From Lichenostomus cassidix (lineage: Eukaryota > Chordata > Aves > Passeriformes > Meliphagidae): 64,000 nucleotides of DNA. The stretch spans positions 17,084,324 to 17,148,323 of the forward strand of contig CM039182.1 of assembly GCA_008360975.2 (NCBI GenBank), given 5' to 3'. The position numbers were made by a program, and so were the translations under genes. Under the pieces are notes generated by a model. It was not told the origin of the DNA. It saw nothing but the letters and a program-made list of their open reading frames with translations, and made no database searches. This document shows, one piece after another, positions 12,101 to 23,585 of this stretch (position 1 is its first letter; each line of letters begins with the position of its first letter).

Positions 12101-15100
12101 TGGCACAACACCCATATTGGTAAGACCATAACTCCTGAGTTACAACTGGCAAAGGTTTACTCCTTACGGCAAAGCTGATGTCATGCAGGTGTCAGGAAAC
12201 CACCCAGCTCACATCTCTCAGCATCTCCATCACATACACAGTGCTGACCTAACCCTGACTAAGCACCACGTTATCATGGTTATATTGCTAACAATGATCT
12301 CGGGGCAGGGCAGCTTACATACTTAGGAGAGCTTTAATCACAACTTGCTTTTGTTTAAAAAAAATTATCTTTATAAATTCATTATTTAAGAGAGGAAAGT
12401 TAAATACGTGATAAATCAAGAGTAAGTAAACAAACAAGATTGTGTCCTGCTCTGTGACCTTTACAAATATCTGTTAATTCTCTCAAATGATGGGTTTTGA
12501 ATGGAAAAATACAATTTCCCACATAATTCTCTTATAATGAAGAAAACTGAGGCAGAAGGGTTAAATAACTCCTCAGTGTTATGAAATGGAATACAGTTAA
12601 AACTTATATTTGAGTTCATGAGTTTCTTTTCTGTGAAGCTACAGGACACCCTCTGTGTAGGCAAGATGTCTTGCAAAATTCTGCACTGAAATATCTTACT
12701 GGCATTTGGCAATACCTTAATCCAGCTGAAGAGATGTATTAATTGATGATAATATCTCTATTTGGCTGGTGTAGGATGCTTGGGCATGGAGCATTGAAAC
12801 CTTCCCACAGAACCAAAAACCACTGGCATGAACAAGGCACTCCTACTGTCTTTCAACATAGCTATTGGATGTATCCTCTGGAAATTTTATGTCCAATTTG
12901 AAAATTTCTAGCAATGAGTAAAGCTAGTTGGACTACAGCAATCAAAAACTGGATGCATTGGAAGCTCTGGACCTTCTTGAAATCCAAGGTGCAAAGCAAG
13001 GTATAACTAAAATGGGGGAAATGCCATTAGAGTAGTTTCAGTCTTTATATAATCATCAGTTAACCTTATCTTTTTGAGAAGATGGGCAATCTTTGTCTTT
13101 TCATGCTAGTTTAGCTTGATCTTCCATCGTACGTCCATTGAGTCACTGTCTCTGTTTGGGCATTCCCTCATGCTGAAGTCAGCAGCAACAGTAACAAGCA
13201 AAAGTTTTAAAAAGCATCCTTGTTTCTTACTTATATTTATGTCAAATCATTACTTGAGACTTGCATCAGTTTTAAAAACTAAGGATAACCTTTAAAGTCT
13301 GAATGGTAACTGTTTCTGTTGGGACACTTCAGGACAATCCACAGGGGGTCACAATAAAAACTGCTAGGCCTTTCCTCGAAAGTGGAGTTAACAATTTTTT
13401 TTTTTTACTAAAATTTCAAGATACTTCCAATTTTTCTTTGCTTTTCATTTGACAAAGTTGTCATATATAAGACTGTAAGGATGGAATAGGCCCATATTGT
13501 TCTCCGTACTCCATCCCTCCTTCCCCCCCAGCTATCTAATAAACAGAGCAAACACATATCACCAAATTCTGCCAAAGTTATGCAGACACAAGTTTATTAC
13601 AGTAACAACTTGTGCAGCACGGAAGAAATTCCTCAATATGCAGTTCTTACTTTCCATACCCTCAAGACTTAACTCTCCTATTTCACCACACACAGTTTCA
13701 ACTAGTCTGAGGTCATTGCCACGATCCTTGTGGTGTTTCTAGCCTGAAGCTCTCATAATAACTTCTGTTAGTACTCCCTCCTGAAAATCTGTCCTCCACA
13801 TTCAGAAAATGTCTATAAATATATTTAGCTGTCTTCAAGTACTGACAGAATAAAAAAAGTAAATCTTCTAATGAATAAAAGTAATTATTTATTTTTTCTT
13901 GCAGAATAGTCTGAAAAGATTTGTTCAAGATATTAAGCTGTTTGATAACAATTTCAATAAAACCAGGAACTGTTTAATTTAGTTCAGTACTACTTTTTAC
14001 TGCTATTTCATTCTCCTCTGCTATTTAGAGTGACTTGCAATAATTTGTTACTTAATGAAAAAGACAGATGGAAAACTCCATAGTCACATAAGTTTTCTAC
14101 CAATGTGTTATGAAAAATAAAGATTTTAACTGCCACTAAAGTACCAGCACTTTTCTACAGACAAATATATTTAGCTGGCTAAGAATAAGTAAAAACCAAA
14201 AAATAAATGGACAACTTTTTCAACCTAAACCCCCCAGTATTTCCCCCATCTGATTCCCGATAAAACCTGCGAAAAAGCCTATTGCCAAAAGACAACTTTG
14301 TCTATATACCTATACCAGCAAGTCCATCTAATGTAAACAGTTACTTCTATCATCCAGACATCCTGAGAGAACATTTCAGTTTAACCCAGTTCCCCAGGTG
14401 GAAACCAATGTTCTGGCAGGATGACTTTTGGACAATAATTGCATTCCATTGCACAGAATAGCCCAACTGACCATCAGGGTGACTTTTCACCCCCCAAACT
14501 GACAAAACAATGCCAGCAAACTTGGAAGAACACAAAACCCCTATGATACTTAATGAAAAAGATTTTTTTAAATTGACAACTGAACAACTCAGTCAGATGA
14601 ACAAGAAGTTTCATGTGTACCAGAGCTATTTTTCAGAGGGCTCACAGGCTCTGCCATGCTGCATTTACTCCAGTTCACATTCCTTAGTTTAGCATAGCAA
14701 AATCAGAGAACTCCACACACACAGGCACAGGATGTGCCCATGCAGGCTCTGCTTCTGTCCACCAGAAGCTGAGCCCCTGACCTCTGAAGGAGCCAGTAAG
14801 CCATGGTTGACTCCCAGCCAAAGGTGCCAAGCTGATCAGCACAGTTGCAAAGAATGTGTCTGCCAAAGACTATGGAGATATGTGAAACATTTAAGGCCAC
14901 TGTAATCAAGTATTTTACACAGGAGCATTTTTGTTAGTAACGTTTAAAGGGGCAAAAGCAAACAAGACAAGAAAATATCAATTAAATTTCTTGGAATATT
15001 TGTACTTCCTCTTGAATAAACACGAAGAAAGAGAGATCCTACCCAATTGTATTTCCTTTCTGTATAAATCAGCTGTATCAAACTCATTATTTAAGTAATT

Positions 15101-15589
15101 ACTATTTTTATGAACTCTGGTTTTTAGTCCTAAACAAGGTAGAATTGACGTGCTCAAGGGCAGAATGTGACCATTTTAATAATCCATAGCCATGAAGCAT
15201 TAAAGTCACGTAGGCCGTGAATGCCTTTGCAGTTTTGCTCCATTTATCAAATGTTCTGTATTTACAGTAGGAATTCTCTTCAATACTTCTTAAGTTATGT
15301 ATTTTCTAAAAGGTTCACTTCTGTCAGTAACAAATTTAGAGGTTGAGCCATCAGCATGTAAGAGCACAGCTGGTTACAGCACCACACCAGAAATTCTAAT
15401 GAACAGCTTGACTTTGTGTGAAGTTGTCACAAGCTACTTTAGACAGGATCTTGGACCCAAGACCTTAGTTTGCATGATTAAGAAGAAGAATGCCAAGAGG
15501 CCATTTCCTACATTCCCTCCAGTTTGTCAGTATCTTTCACGTTTTGGGGAACCACAACCAGACACAGTGCAACCTCACAAATGGTGAGA

Positions 15590-16290
15590 AGAGGGGAATA
15601 ACCACTTCTCTTGACCTGCTGGCTAAATAGCCAGCTATGCAGCTTTTACTGCTGCACGGACATGCTGCTAACACACAGTCTCCTGTTGTCACACCCTAAG
15701 TCCTTCTGCAAAGCTGCTACCAAGCCAGCCTGCCCCTGCTGGCATTGTTGCAGGTCTGTTCTGCTCCTGATGAAAGGCTGCATTTGCCTCTCTGAAGTTT
15801 CACAAAGTTCCTGCCAGTGCATTTCTCTGGTACATTGGGTCCTGGTGAAGTGGCCATCTGACCATCCAGCACATTAAATGCTGTCTCAACCTTAGTGTCA
15901 GACTTGACCCTACTGGTGGTTCATTCTATGCCAACAAACAGGTTTGTGATGTTATAAATCACTGGCCTCAGAGTCCAGCCCTAGGGAACACATCTGAAAC
16001 CCAGCTGCCAGTTACACACCCTGAAGGCTACCCCTCCCTCCCCCAATGGCAACAAGGAGGCTCTGAGAGATGGAAAGGCCTTGTTAAAGCCTGGATAAAC
16101 AACATCCACAATTCTGGATAGATACCCACAGATGGTCTATTCATCACAGAACGTAATTCGGCAAAGCAATGGTACCAAGAGCCTATCTCCTATGAAACAG
16201 TTGAGTAGTTAAAAAATTATCCAGGGGGGCTGCCATCCTGCGAGTTGCTCAGACCATTGCCCCTGTTGTCCCAAGAGAGCACCCTAATCA
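15590..16290 (-). mobile_element. Degraded CR1 LINE internal fragment, minus strand
   Basis: Read on the plus strand this looks like antisense CR1 open reading frame 2 and its downstream part. It has the cccaagtccttct-like block (ctaagtccttctgcaaagc), a block resembling the usual 'ctggggaacac' segment (ccagccctagggaacacatc), and tggataaacaacatccaca, which matches the antisense of the CR1 'AFDTVPH' neighbourhood. It is diverged and frame-broken, so the boundaries are approximate. I did not find the octamer tail. Confidence 0.6.
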
Positions 16291-18929
16291 GCCAGCTATC
16301 AACAAGCCTCTGATGCAGTGATTACGTTCTTACCCTGTTTGAATTGGGCTACTCTGTAGCCAGAAATGCAGAAAAGAGAGAGAGAACAAGCGACAGTCTT
16401 ACATGATACCACAAAGATGACAGTATTTCCCTCAGGGAACAGAAACCTGAACTCAGGCCCAGCGTAGTAACTATGCACTGGAACCACTACCTAAATACAG
16501 GATTGGGAGCAACAATTAAATCCAAAAGCTGTCCTCATTCAGGGACTCACTGTCAGCCCTGGCAGCAAATCCTAAATGCAATGTCTATGCTTCTCAAAAT
16601 GGCCAAAGTCTTACACTTCTTACAATGCATGGAATTGCAATACAATTTTTTTCTTTGCATGCCCACGTGCAAATGGAAGGCTCTGGTGTTTGTGTGACTT
16701 ACTGTATTAGAGGTAGACTTACAAATTTTACCTAACACAAAAATGAGATCAGATTTGTCTGAGTGATAGCTCCTGTGCTAGATAAGACCTATGAGACAGC
16801 TCCATCTGGCCTCCTACCTTTCCTCTGAAGGGTAGTTTGTCCTGTACAAGCTACTCCATCTGCTAAATCCCTCTTCCAGCAGACACCAAATGCTGAAGGC
16901 TCAAATTGCTGCTGCTAAATCAGAATATGAAGTGATGGTAGAGCTGGATAAAGACATTACACCTTCTGTGAGGACATGATTTGGCATAAAGAGAATAGCC
17001 ACTGACACCCTGATATAGCTTTATTCAGTTCATCCAGGTTGTACACTCATTACCTTACCTCTCCTGCAATCTTCACCACTTTTCGTTCTGATTTGTTCAT
17101 GTTGCAAAGTTCTGAAATAGGAGTATTTTGTCACCATGTATTACCCAATACAGTGAGGCAGAGTTTCTAGTCAAGGTCCTTTAGTATTACTTCTGTGCAA
17201 ATAAATAATGTAGGTTGCATTCAAAAGTCATTTAACAGATACAGCAGTGACAGACACAGACTTGCATACCTAATGGTTTTGTTTAGCACACTGTACATCT
17301 TTTACTCCAGTATCACTGCAATGAACCCATTAGATCCATGCTGATATAACCTGTAACATAAAAATGCAGCTCCACTGTGACACAGGATCTAAAATATGCT
17401 GCATATCATCTTTTCAGTGGCAGACAAAATGTGCTTCTGTTGAGATAGTATGTACTAAATAGGCTCTAGCTTCTTGGAAGCATTTGTTCCAGGTAACCAC
17501 AAGAAATTGTATTATAGGAGGAAGAATCTGTTAAGTAAACAGTAATTCTGGGCACAAGTGCTGGCCTGGGAAGGCATATATTTCATTCTTTCATATACCT
17601 GCCTGTCACATATCATCTAGGGACAATAAATGAAACAGAAAAAACTCTGATATGTCAATATCTCCGTTTACCTTCCTTTGCTCTTTTGATACAAAATATT
17701 TCAGGTAAGAGGTGTATGTTTTTTTCTTTCCAAGTCTAAAACCTTAAACTATTTTAATTTGAAGAAATGGGAAAGAAGAAAGTCTAGGAAAGTTGGAAGG
17801 AAAAGTTGAGCTACATTAGAGTATTATAATTTCCTAGGGTCTGTGTTTCAATTCATTAATTGGAACTAGTTGTTTCAGGCTGTTTTTCCTATAGACCTGT
17901 TAAGCTATCTGACCACGACAGCAAATATTTACATGACCTTTATACATGTTGGTTGCTTTGCATACACTGTAAAAAGACAAGATGGGGAAAATTCTTTAAG
18001 ATGACTGAATACATTAAAGTTATACTCAGCCTTAACTTGAAATGCAGTTCCCAGGGAGTTCTTCTCCCATGAACTAAACTGAAGTTCTTGCAGACTTCAT
18101 TAGGCTTAAATCATGCCCTAAGGAATCAGGGAGGGCAGTGCCACTGCTAGCAAATCACAGGCTTCTCATATAAAGTCTATGGCCATTCACACATCTTTTG
18201 TCTGATTTTACATGTCTATTTTAATTTCTAGCTCAGAAATAGTAAGTAACAATTAATAAGATACAATTTAATATTTAAGTCTAGTTTTAGTACTTATATT
18301 TTTCTCTGTGTGTCATACAGTATTTTGCATACACATGAACAGAGAGTTATTTCTACCACCAGCTGAAAAGCAATGATCTCTCCGCAAAGGTTTTGCTATG
18401 TGTAAAATTGTCACTGTGGCCCAGGATTTCTTTTTAAACAGGCTTTCAGAAACATCTGCAAGAAATGCTGCAAAAGATTGAGGCGTTACAATTATAAACA
18501 GTAATGGCATTTCCATATAAGGTGGCAGCAAACTAATTTATCAGACACTAAAATCTGTGCCTGCCAAAACTTGGATTTGGGGGCTAATAAATAATAATCA
18601 GAATACTCCATTATTGCTTAAGACCCTCCTCATGCCAATCCTTAAGCATTTGTATAATTTTACTTCTTTATGTAATCCCACCAAATGCAAATAAAATGCA
18701 AATGTTGGCAGGCTCAGACATTTCTGAAGAGGCCTTTCCACACCACCTAACTTTAGACACAGGTTTACCAGCAGGGAGCCTGGTCATCCTTTGCTCCTCA
18801 TTCATCTGGACTGAAGTGTCTGGGCACCTTGGCTGGGGCACCCAGAAGAGATGAATACAACCCTTGAGCCATAAAGCTTCATCCTCCTCAGTCACTTCTC
18901 AAGCCCAAATCTTTGGGCATTTATAAAAA

Positions 18930-19300
18930 TCCCTCCCTCTACCATCCTCTTCCTTCATCCAACCCTGCATGCACACAGCCTGATCCTGCAGGAGCACCAA
19001 AGGATCTGTTGCTGGAGAGGGAGGCTGTGATCACACCCTGCCTTTCTGGGCTGTGACCCATCGCATCAACAGCCCTGGTCACTCTATCCCCACAGAGGAT
19101 GCAGTGCCTGCCCTTGCAAAGGATCCTGCCCGTTGTTTGGACAGATGTACCACGTGAGAGACTACAAGTGAACATATTTGTCAGCCTTCATTTCGTTGCA
19201 GAGGTACCGCAGCAGGGACAGCAGCGAGCTGCAGCACGGGCACAGGCGGCTGCTGGCGTAACCTCGCTGGATGCTTGGCAGGTTCTGCTTCCTCCAGGCA
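18930..19300. other. GC-rich island with exon-like signals, unassigned
   Basis: This island stands out from the AT-rich intron and carries about nine CpGs between 19090 and 19270. On the plus strand an acceptor-like tcatttcgttgcag precedes 19 codons (19202-19258) ending at TAA (19259-19261). All 19 codons end in G or C. Another acceptor-like ctctatccccacag precedes AGG ATG CAG TGC near 19097, with a donor-like CAC|GTGAGAG around 19152. The minus strand is also open here. No protein family is recognised and neither strand gives a frame that would fit between the KIAA1217 exons. It could be a decayed retrocopy, a lncRNA exon or simply a GC-rich patch. Confidence 0.3.
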
Positions 19301-20734
19301 AATTGCAAGTGAAGTTTGCTGAAAGCTTTTGAGCACTTTCCAGGTTTCAGCTGATTCTCACTGACAGTTTTGCTAGATAATTTTTTTCCCACAGTTATCA
19401 CACTGGAAAAGCTCCCAGCTTTCAAACAGGTATTTTAAAATACATTTAATTTTCTCTTGCACAGTGAATTCATTTATTTTAATATCTTGCTTTGTCTACA
19501 GGCTGCACAATGATGAGACAAGCGTTGATTTCTGGTGGACCTCTTAGCTAAGAAAGACCTCCATTTCAAAAGCTGTGGCTGAAATTTTAAATGGGCCCAC
19601 AATTGGAATACTGTTTTCTGGGTCAACTCCGCATGAATACCATGTCCTATTAGATTACTCCTGACTGACAAACCCATGATAGTCAGGTAGCCAAAATGCA
19701 TTTCTGTTATTCCTTCTCAGGCTCCATGTTAATTCTGACCACAATTTGAAAACAAACTGACTCATATATAGCTAGTAAAATAGGAACCCACAGAACAATT
19801 AGAATTTCAAAAAGAAAACATCAGTTTTCTAAAATGGCATTGAGATAGACAATGTAAAATTAATAAAAATTTACAAAAGTTCATTATTTTCCTCACTGAA
19901 ATTATGTTGAGGATCAAAATATAATTTGTATTTAAATTATATTAAATTAAATAGATATGGAAAGGGAGGTGATTATATACAGCTTATTTGAAATCATGTG
20001 AACAGAAATACCTTCATGACACTTTTAAAATTGAAGTTATAAACAGTATCCTGTTTTTTAAAAATAAACATTCCCCTTTTACAGGTGGAAGTAAACAGGA
20101 CCACAGCATGCCAAGTGTCACAGAAGTAAAATTTCAGAACATTATTGATGGTGTAGTTAGAATACAGCGGTAGAAGAGATTGAAAAGGACATTATTATAA
20201 AGGAAATGCACATAATAATAACAATAGTAGTACAAAACTGAACTATTTTTTACTTTCTTTTAGACTTTCTTTTAAAACAAACTATTTTATTAATTAGTTC
20301 CAGGAACAACTTGAAAAACATTGTGGGATGATGACAACCTATTACCTCCTATTTGGCTAATAAATCCACACACATATCTGTGACTCTGCCTGCAATACAC
20401 AGAAAAAAGGCTTATTTTATTTATTTCAAATCTAAAAACTCCTGACTGAAATACTTCATATTACATTGTTTCCCTGTTTGTGGTTTTTTTCTTTCTCCTG
20501 CACTTGGCCTGTTGATGGGGTAAGCTGGGGCCTTGTCTCTGGTACATGAAAGACAGGGTGCCTTGCAGGGTCTGAAATCCTGGCCATTAAATAAACAGTA
20601 TCTCTTCATGTGCCTGTCCTCTATTAGGACCTGGATAACAGATTTCAGTACATGAAAAGACGCTAAAAAAAGGGTTTAGGAATAAGCTACTCAACAGTGA
20701 ACTTACGGTCCTCTCATCTTAGCAAAGATACTAT

Positions 20735-21205
20735 TGAACTGCAAAAAGTGCAAAGAAGGGCAACAATGATAATCAAATGTCCAGGATGGTTTCTGGATGA
20801 GGAACAAGTGGTTATAGCAGCACTTCTCAGCCTGGAGAAGAGATGACCTGAGGGAAATGACAGGCCAAAGAAATCAGATAGGGCCTGGGGGAAGCAGATA
20901 GCGATCTGATGTTTGCTGTCACTTCCAACACAAGGACTAAGGGGCATAACTTAGAGCCAATAAACAAATACAAACCAAAGCACAACGGGAAAGCAATGGT
21001 TGGGCAATAAACCAACCAACTTGCTGCCAAAGTCACAGATGCACTGCTGCGGATGTGAAAAATTTACATGGGATCAAAGGTGAACAAATACCTGGAAGAG
21101 ACATCTCCTGATGGTTATTATACAGGCAGGAACCATAACCAGGAAATCCCTAAACTGAAGATACCTTGAGGCTGAGAACACTTGGGGGAAGGATCATACA
21201 TCCAC
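20735..21205 (+). mobile_element. CR1 LINE 3' fragment, plus strand
   Basis: This block follows the CR1 3' consensus in sense orientation: gaactgcaaaaagtgcaaag and aagggcaacaatgataatc (the 'gagggccacaaagatgat' segment), then cttctcagcctggagaagag. Further on it has ttgctgccaaagtcacagat and a 'ggatgggctcaa'-like stretch, and it ends in the diverged 3' untranslated part. It is an old copy with many substitutions. It runs directly into a second CR1 piece in the same orientation that carries an upstream region of the element, so these are two insertions. Confidence 0.7.
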
Positions 21206-21214
21206 ACATGTGTG

Positions 21215-22010
21215 TGGCACATGGACAGCACAGCCAACACAGCTTCACCAAGGACAAGTCCTGTCTGACCAACGCAGCAGCCTTCTATGATGCGTTTCTA
21301 CATCAGTGGACAAGGGAAGGGCTACAAGTGCCCTTCATGTGGACTTCTGTAAAGCCTTTGACATGGTCCCCACAACATCCTTCTCTCTAAATTTGAGAGA
21401 GATGGCTTTGATGAGTGGACTGTTAGATGGATAAGAAAGTGGTTGGACAGTCACATCCAGAGGGTAGTGGTCAACGGCTCAGAGTCCCAATGGACATCAG
21501 TGACAAGTGGTGCCCCTTGGGGTCTGTATTGGGACCAGTGTTACTTAATGCCTTCGTACGTGACACAGATGAAGGGGTTGAGTGCATCCTCAGCAAATGT
21601 GCAGATGACACCAAGCTGTGTGGCACTTTTGACATGCTTGAGGAACAGGATGTCATCCAGAGGGATCTGCACAAGCTCAAGAAGTGGGCATGTGGGAATC
21701 TCATGAGGTTTCACAAGACCAAGTGCAAGGTGCCCTGAGTCAGGGCAACCCCAAGGATCAGCACAGCCTGGGGGATGGACAGATTGAGGGCAGCCCTGCC
21801 AAGAAGGGCTTGGGGGGTGCTGGTGGGTGAGAGGCTGAACATGACCCAGCCATGGGCCCAGAACGCCAAAGGTGTCCTGGGCTGCATCCAGAGCACTGTG
21901 GGCAGCAGGGCCAGGGAGGGGATTCTTCTGCTCTGGTGAGATCCCACCTACAGTGCTGCATCAGCTCTGGGGTCCCCAGCACACACAGTGGGGCTGTGAG
22001 TTGCACAGTG
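21215..22010 (+). mobile_element. CR1 LINE reverse transcriptase fragment, plus strand, broken frame
   Basis: Plus-strand frames read as the C-terminal half of a CR1 reverse transcriptase. HSFTKDKSCLTNAAAFYDAF (21241-21300) is in one frame. [19 protein letters not shown] and [14 protein letters not shown] follow in another frame (21427-21738), after a frameshift around 21390. After KCKV there is a stop, then GVLVGERLNM and a block matching the 'ALVRPHLEYCVQLWGPQ' region with further breaks. The catalytic FADD/YADD motif is CADD here. The copy is 5'- and 3'-truncated with frameshifts and stops, so it encodes no working protein. Confidence 0.88.
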
Positions 22011-23389
22011 ACCTACAAAGGCTCAGCCAACTAACATCACACTGAAGCAAATACAAGTTTTCCAGAAAATCCAAGGATGAAGTAAGACATACTGAGGATG
22101 ACCTAGCCAGTAGCCAGTTAGAGGCAGAGGTTAATCCTCTGCATGCATATTAAACATATATATGTGCTCTTAAAAACACCTCAAAATCAAAAAGTCTTAT
22201 CCAGATTGAAGTCTTACAAATTTCTCCCCCAAAAGCCCAACATATTGGTGGCCCAGCAGAGGCCACCACTTTGTGAGCTGACATAGACAGGGAACAGCCC
22301 CTTGTTTCCAGACCCACTGCTCTTCACTTGCCAGCTCTGGGAGAAGCATGGAGTCTTTCCAGCCTTATTTTCTTCACATTTGTTGTGTTTGTCAGATATC
22401 GTAATTGTCTTGACAGAAACTGTCTTAGATTATTGAGGGACGAGTAAACCACCGTGACAAGCTTATAAGCATGGCAAGATTTACAGCCCAGCCTTCGATT
22501 TATGTCACTCTCTATATTGGGAGATGAGCCTACAGGAAAGCAGCATTTCAGTTTATTACCTATGAGCAAAACCTGCCTTCCTCAGCAATCTGCACATGAG
22601 TTAGGTGCCTTCCCATAATGCTTTAACTGCCCTCTGGTGTCTTCCCTCAAAAGAACAGCCTTTACTCCTACCATCCATCAGCTGAGCACAGAGTCTCTGA
22701 GACAAAATTCACCATCACAAAAGGAGCTCTGGTTCACAGCTGGGCTAAATTCGACCCTGAGACATGGGAAGAACTCAGGAAGCAGAGCTGTTCACCTGGG
22801 CTGACACATCACTCGTGTCACTGGGCAGACGGAAGGGCACTGCCCCAAAATAAAGGGCATCTCCATCAGTATATCCATTCAAATCTGCAGCCTGCATTTG
22901 CATACCACCATGCAAACACCAAACCTTTTCAGTAAGATGGATTACTAAGCCAATAATATCTCTAGGTCTCTTTCAACTAAGTCTGGCTTTGAAGAGATGA
23001 CATAGTGAAAACATGTGTCAGACAATGAGGGTAGAATCTTGTATTAAGTTCATTGTAAACATACTGTGCACGCTCAGCAAAAAGTTTGTTTTCAATATTG
23101 GGTTTTAATCATTACTCAGCATTTCATGTCAGGGCCTGCATCTCTCTCCTTGCATGTCTACTATGCTCCCATCGCACTTTCAGATCTTATGAAAATAGTT
23201 TCACCATTCCCCCAAGTTACTTGGTAACCCACACCACGTTAATTTCCAAAGAACAGCCTGACATGAAGCATAATGTGCTACCAAAGTCTTTACTTTTTTA
23301 ACCCCGAACTATTTAAAGACTGTTTTAAATCCACAAATGGAAAACACAGACTGAACACAGAACAGAGAAGGACTGAAGCAGGATCTTAC

Positions 23390-23585
23390 CCAGTGATCTT
23401 TCCTTTGTTTGGTTTGCTGACCGCACAACGGGAAGACTTGCCCGCGTGCGGCTGCCCCTCGAAAAGGGGGTTGGAGAACCCCCCTCGGACATGGCCTCTA
23501 AGGAATCAGCAAATGCTTCAGAGAGGTGCTCTGTCTGGTCACCCAAATTGTGCAGTGGGCTCTGGGACGGCTTTGGGCTTCTTGT
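23390..23585 (-). CDS. KIAA1217: KIAA1217 (SKT, sickle tail) internal coding exon, first in this window
   Basis: This exon has 65 codons plus one base. Read on the minus strand it follows an acceptor with a pyrimidine-rich stretch (ttctgttttgcag) and starts in phase 0 with ACA AGA AGC (TRSPKPSQSP). It ends CTG G before the donor GTAAGA, in phase 1. The peptide contains HLSEAFADSLEAMSEG, TPFSRGSRTRASLPVV and ANQTKERSLG. From memory of the family this is nearly identical to mammalian KIAA1217 and clearly closer to it than to the paralogue SRCIN1 (p140Cap). The segment is Ser/Pro/Arg-rich and probably disordered. KIAA1217 is a cytoplasmic, cytoskeleton-linked coiled-coil protein; the mouse orthologue (Skt) is needed for normal notochord and intervertebral disc development. 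The last base joins the next exon at 7254 to make the Gly codon of SLG-VLYLQ. CpGs cluster here compared with the flanking intron, as is usual for a coding exon. Confidence 0.93.

Larger units (their letters stand above)
7255..23389 (-). other. KIAA1217: KIAA1217 intron between the 23390-23585 and 7056-7254 exons
   Basis: This 16,135-base intron is bounded by a GTAAGA donor at 23389 and an AG acceptor at 7256-7255. It holds four CR1 fragments (8645-9110, 15590-16290, 20735-21205, 21215-22010) and a GC-rich island at about 18930-19300. The stretches 9111-15589, 16291-18929, 19301-20734 and 22011-23389 are AT-rich sequence in which I recognise nothing else apart from homopolymer runs such as the T-run near 13395. 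An exon-like frame at 11944-12061 was examined and rejected because its phase does not fit. Confidence 0.85.

Noticed and set aside
21427..21947. Overlapping frames of 77-103 codons on both strands
   Set aside because: They are parts or shadows of the decayed CR1 reverse transcriptase and not separate genes.
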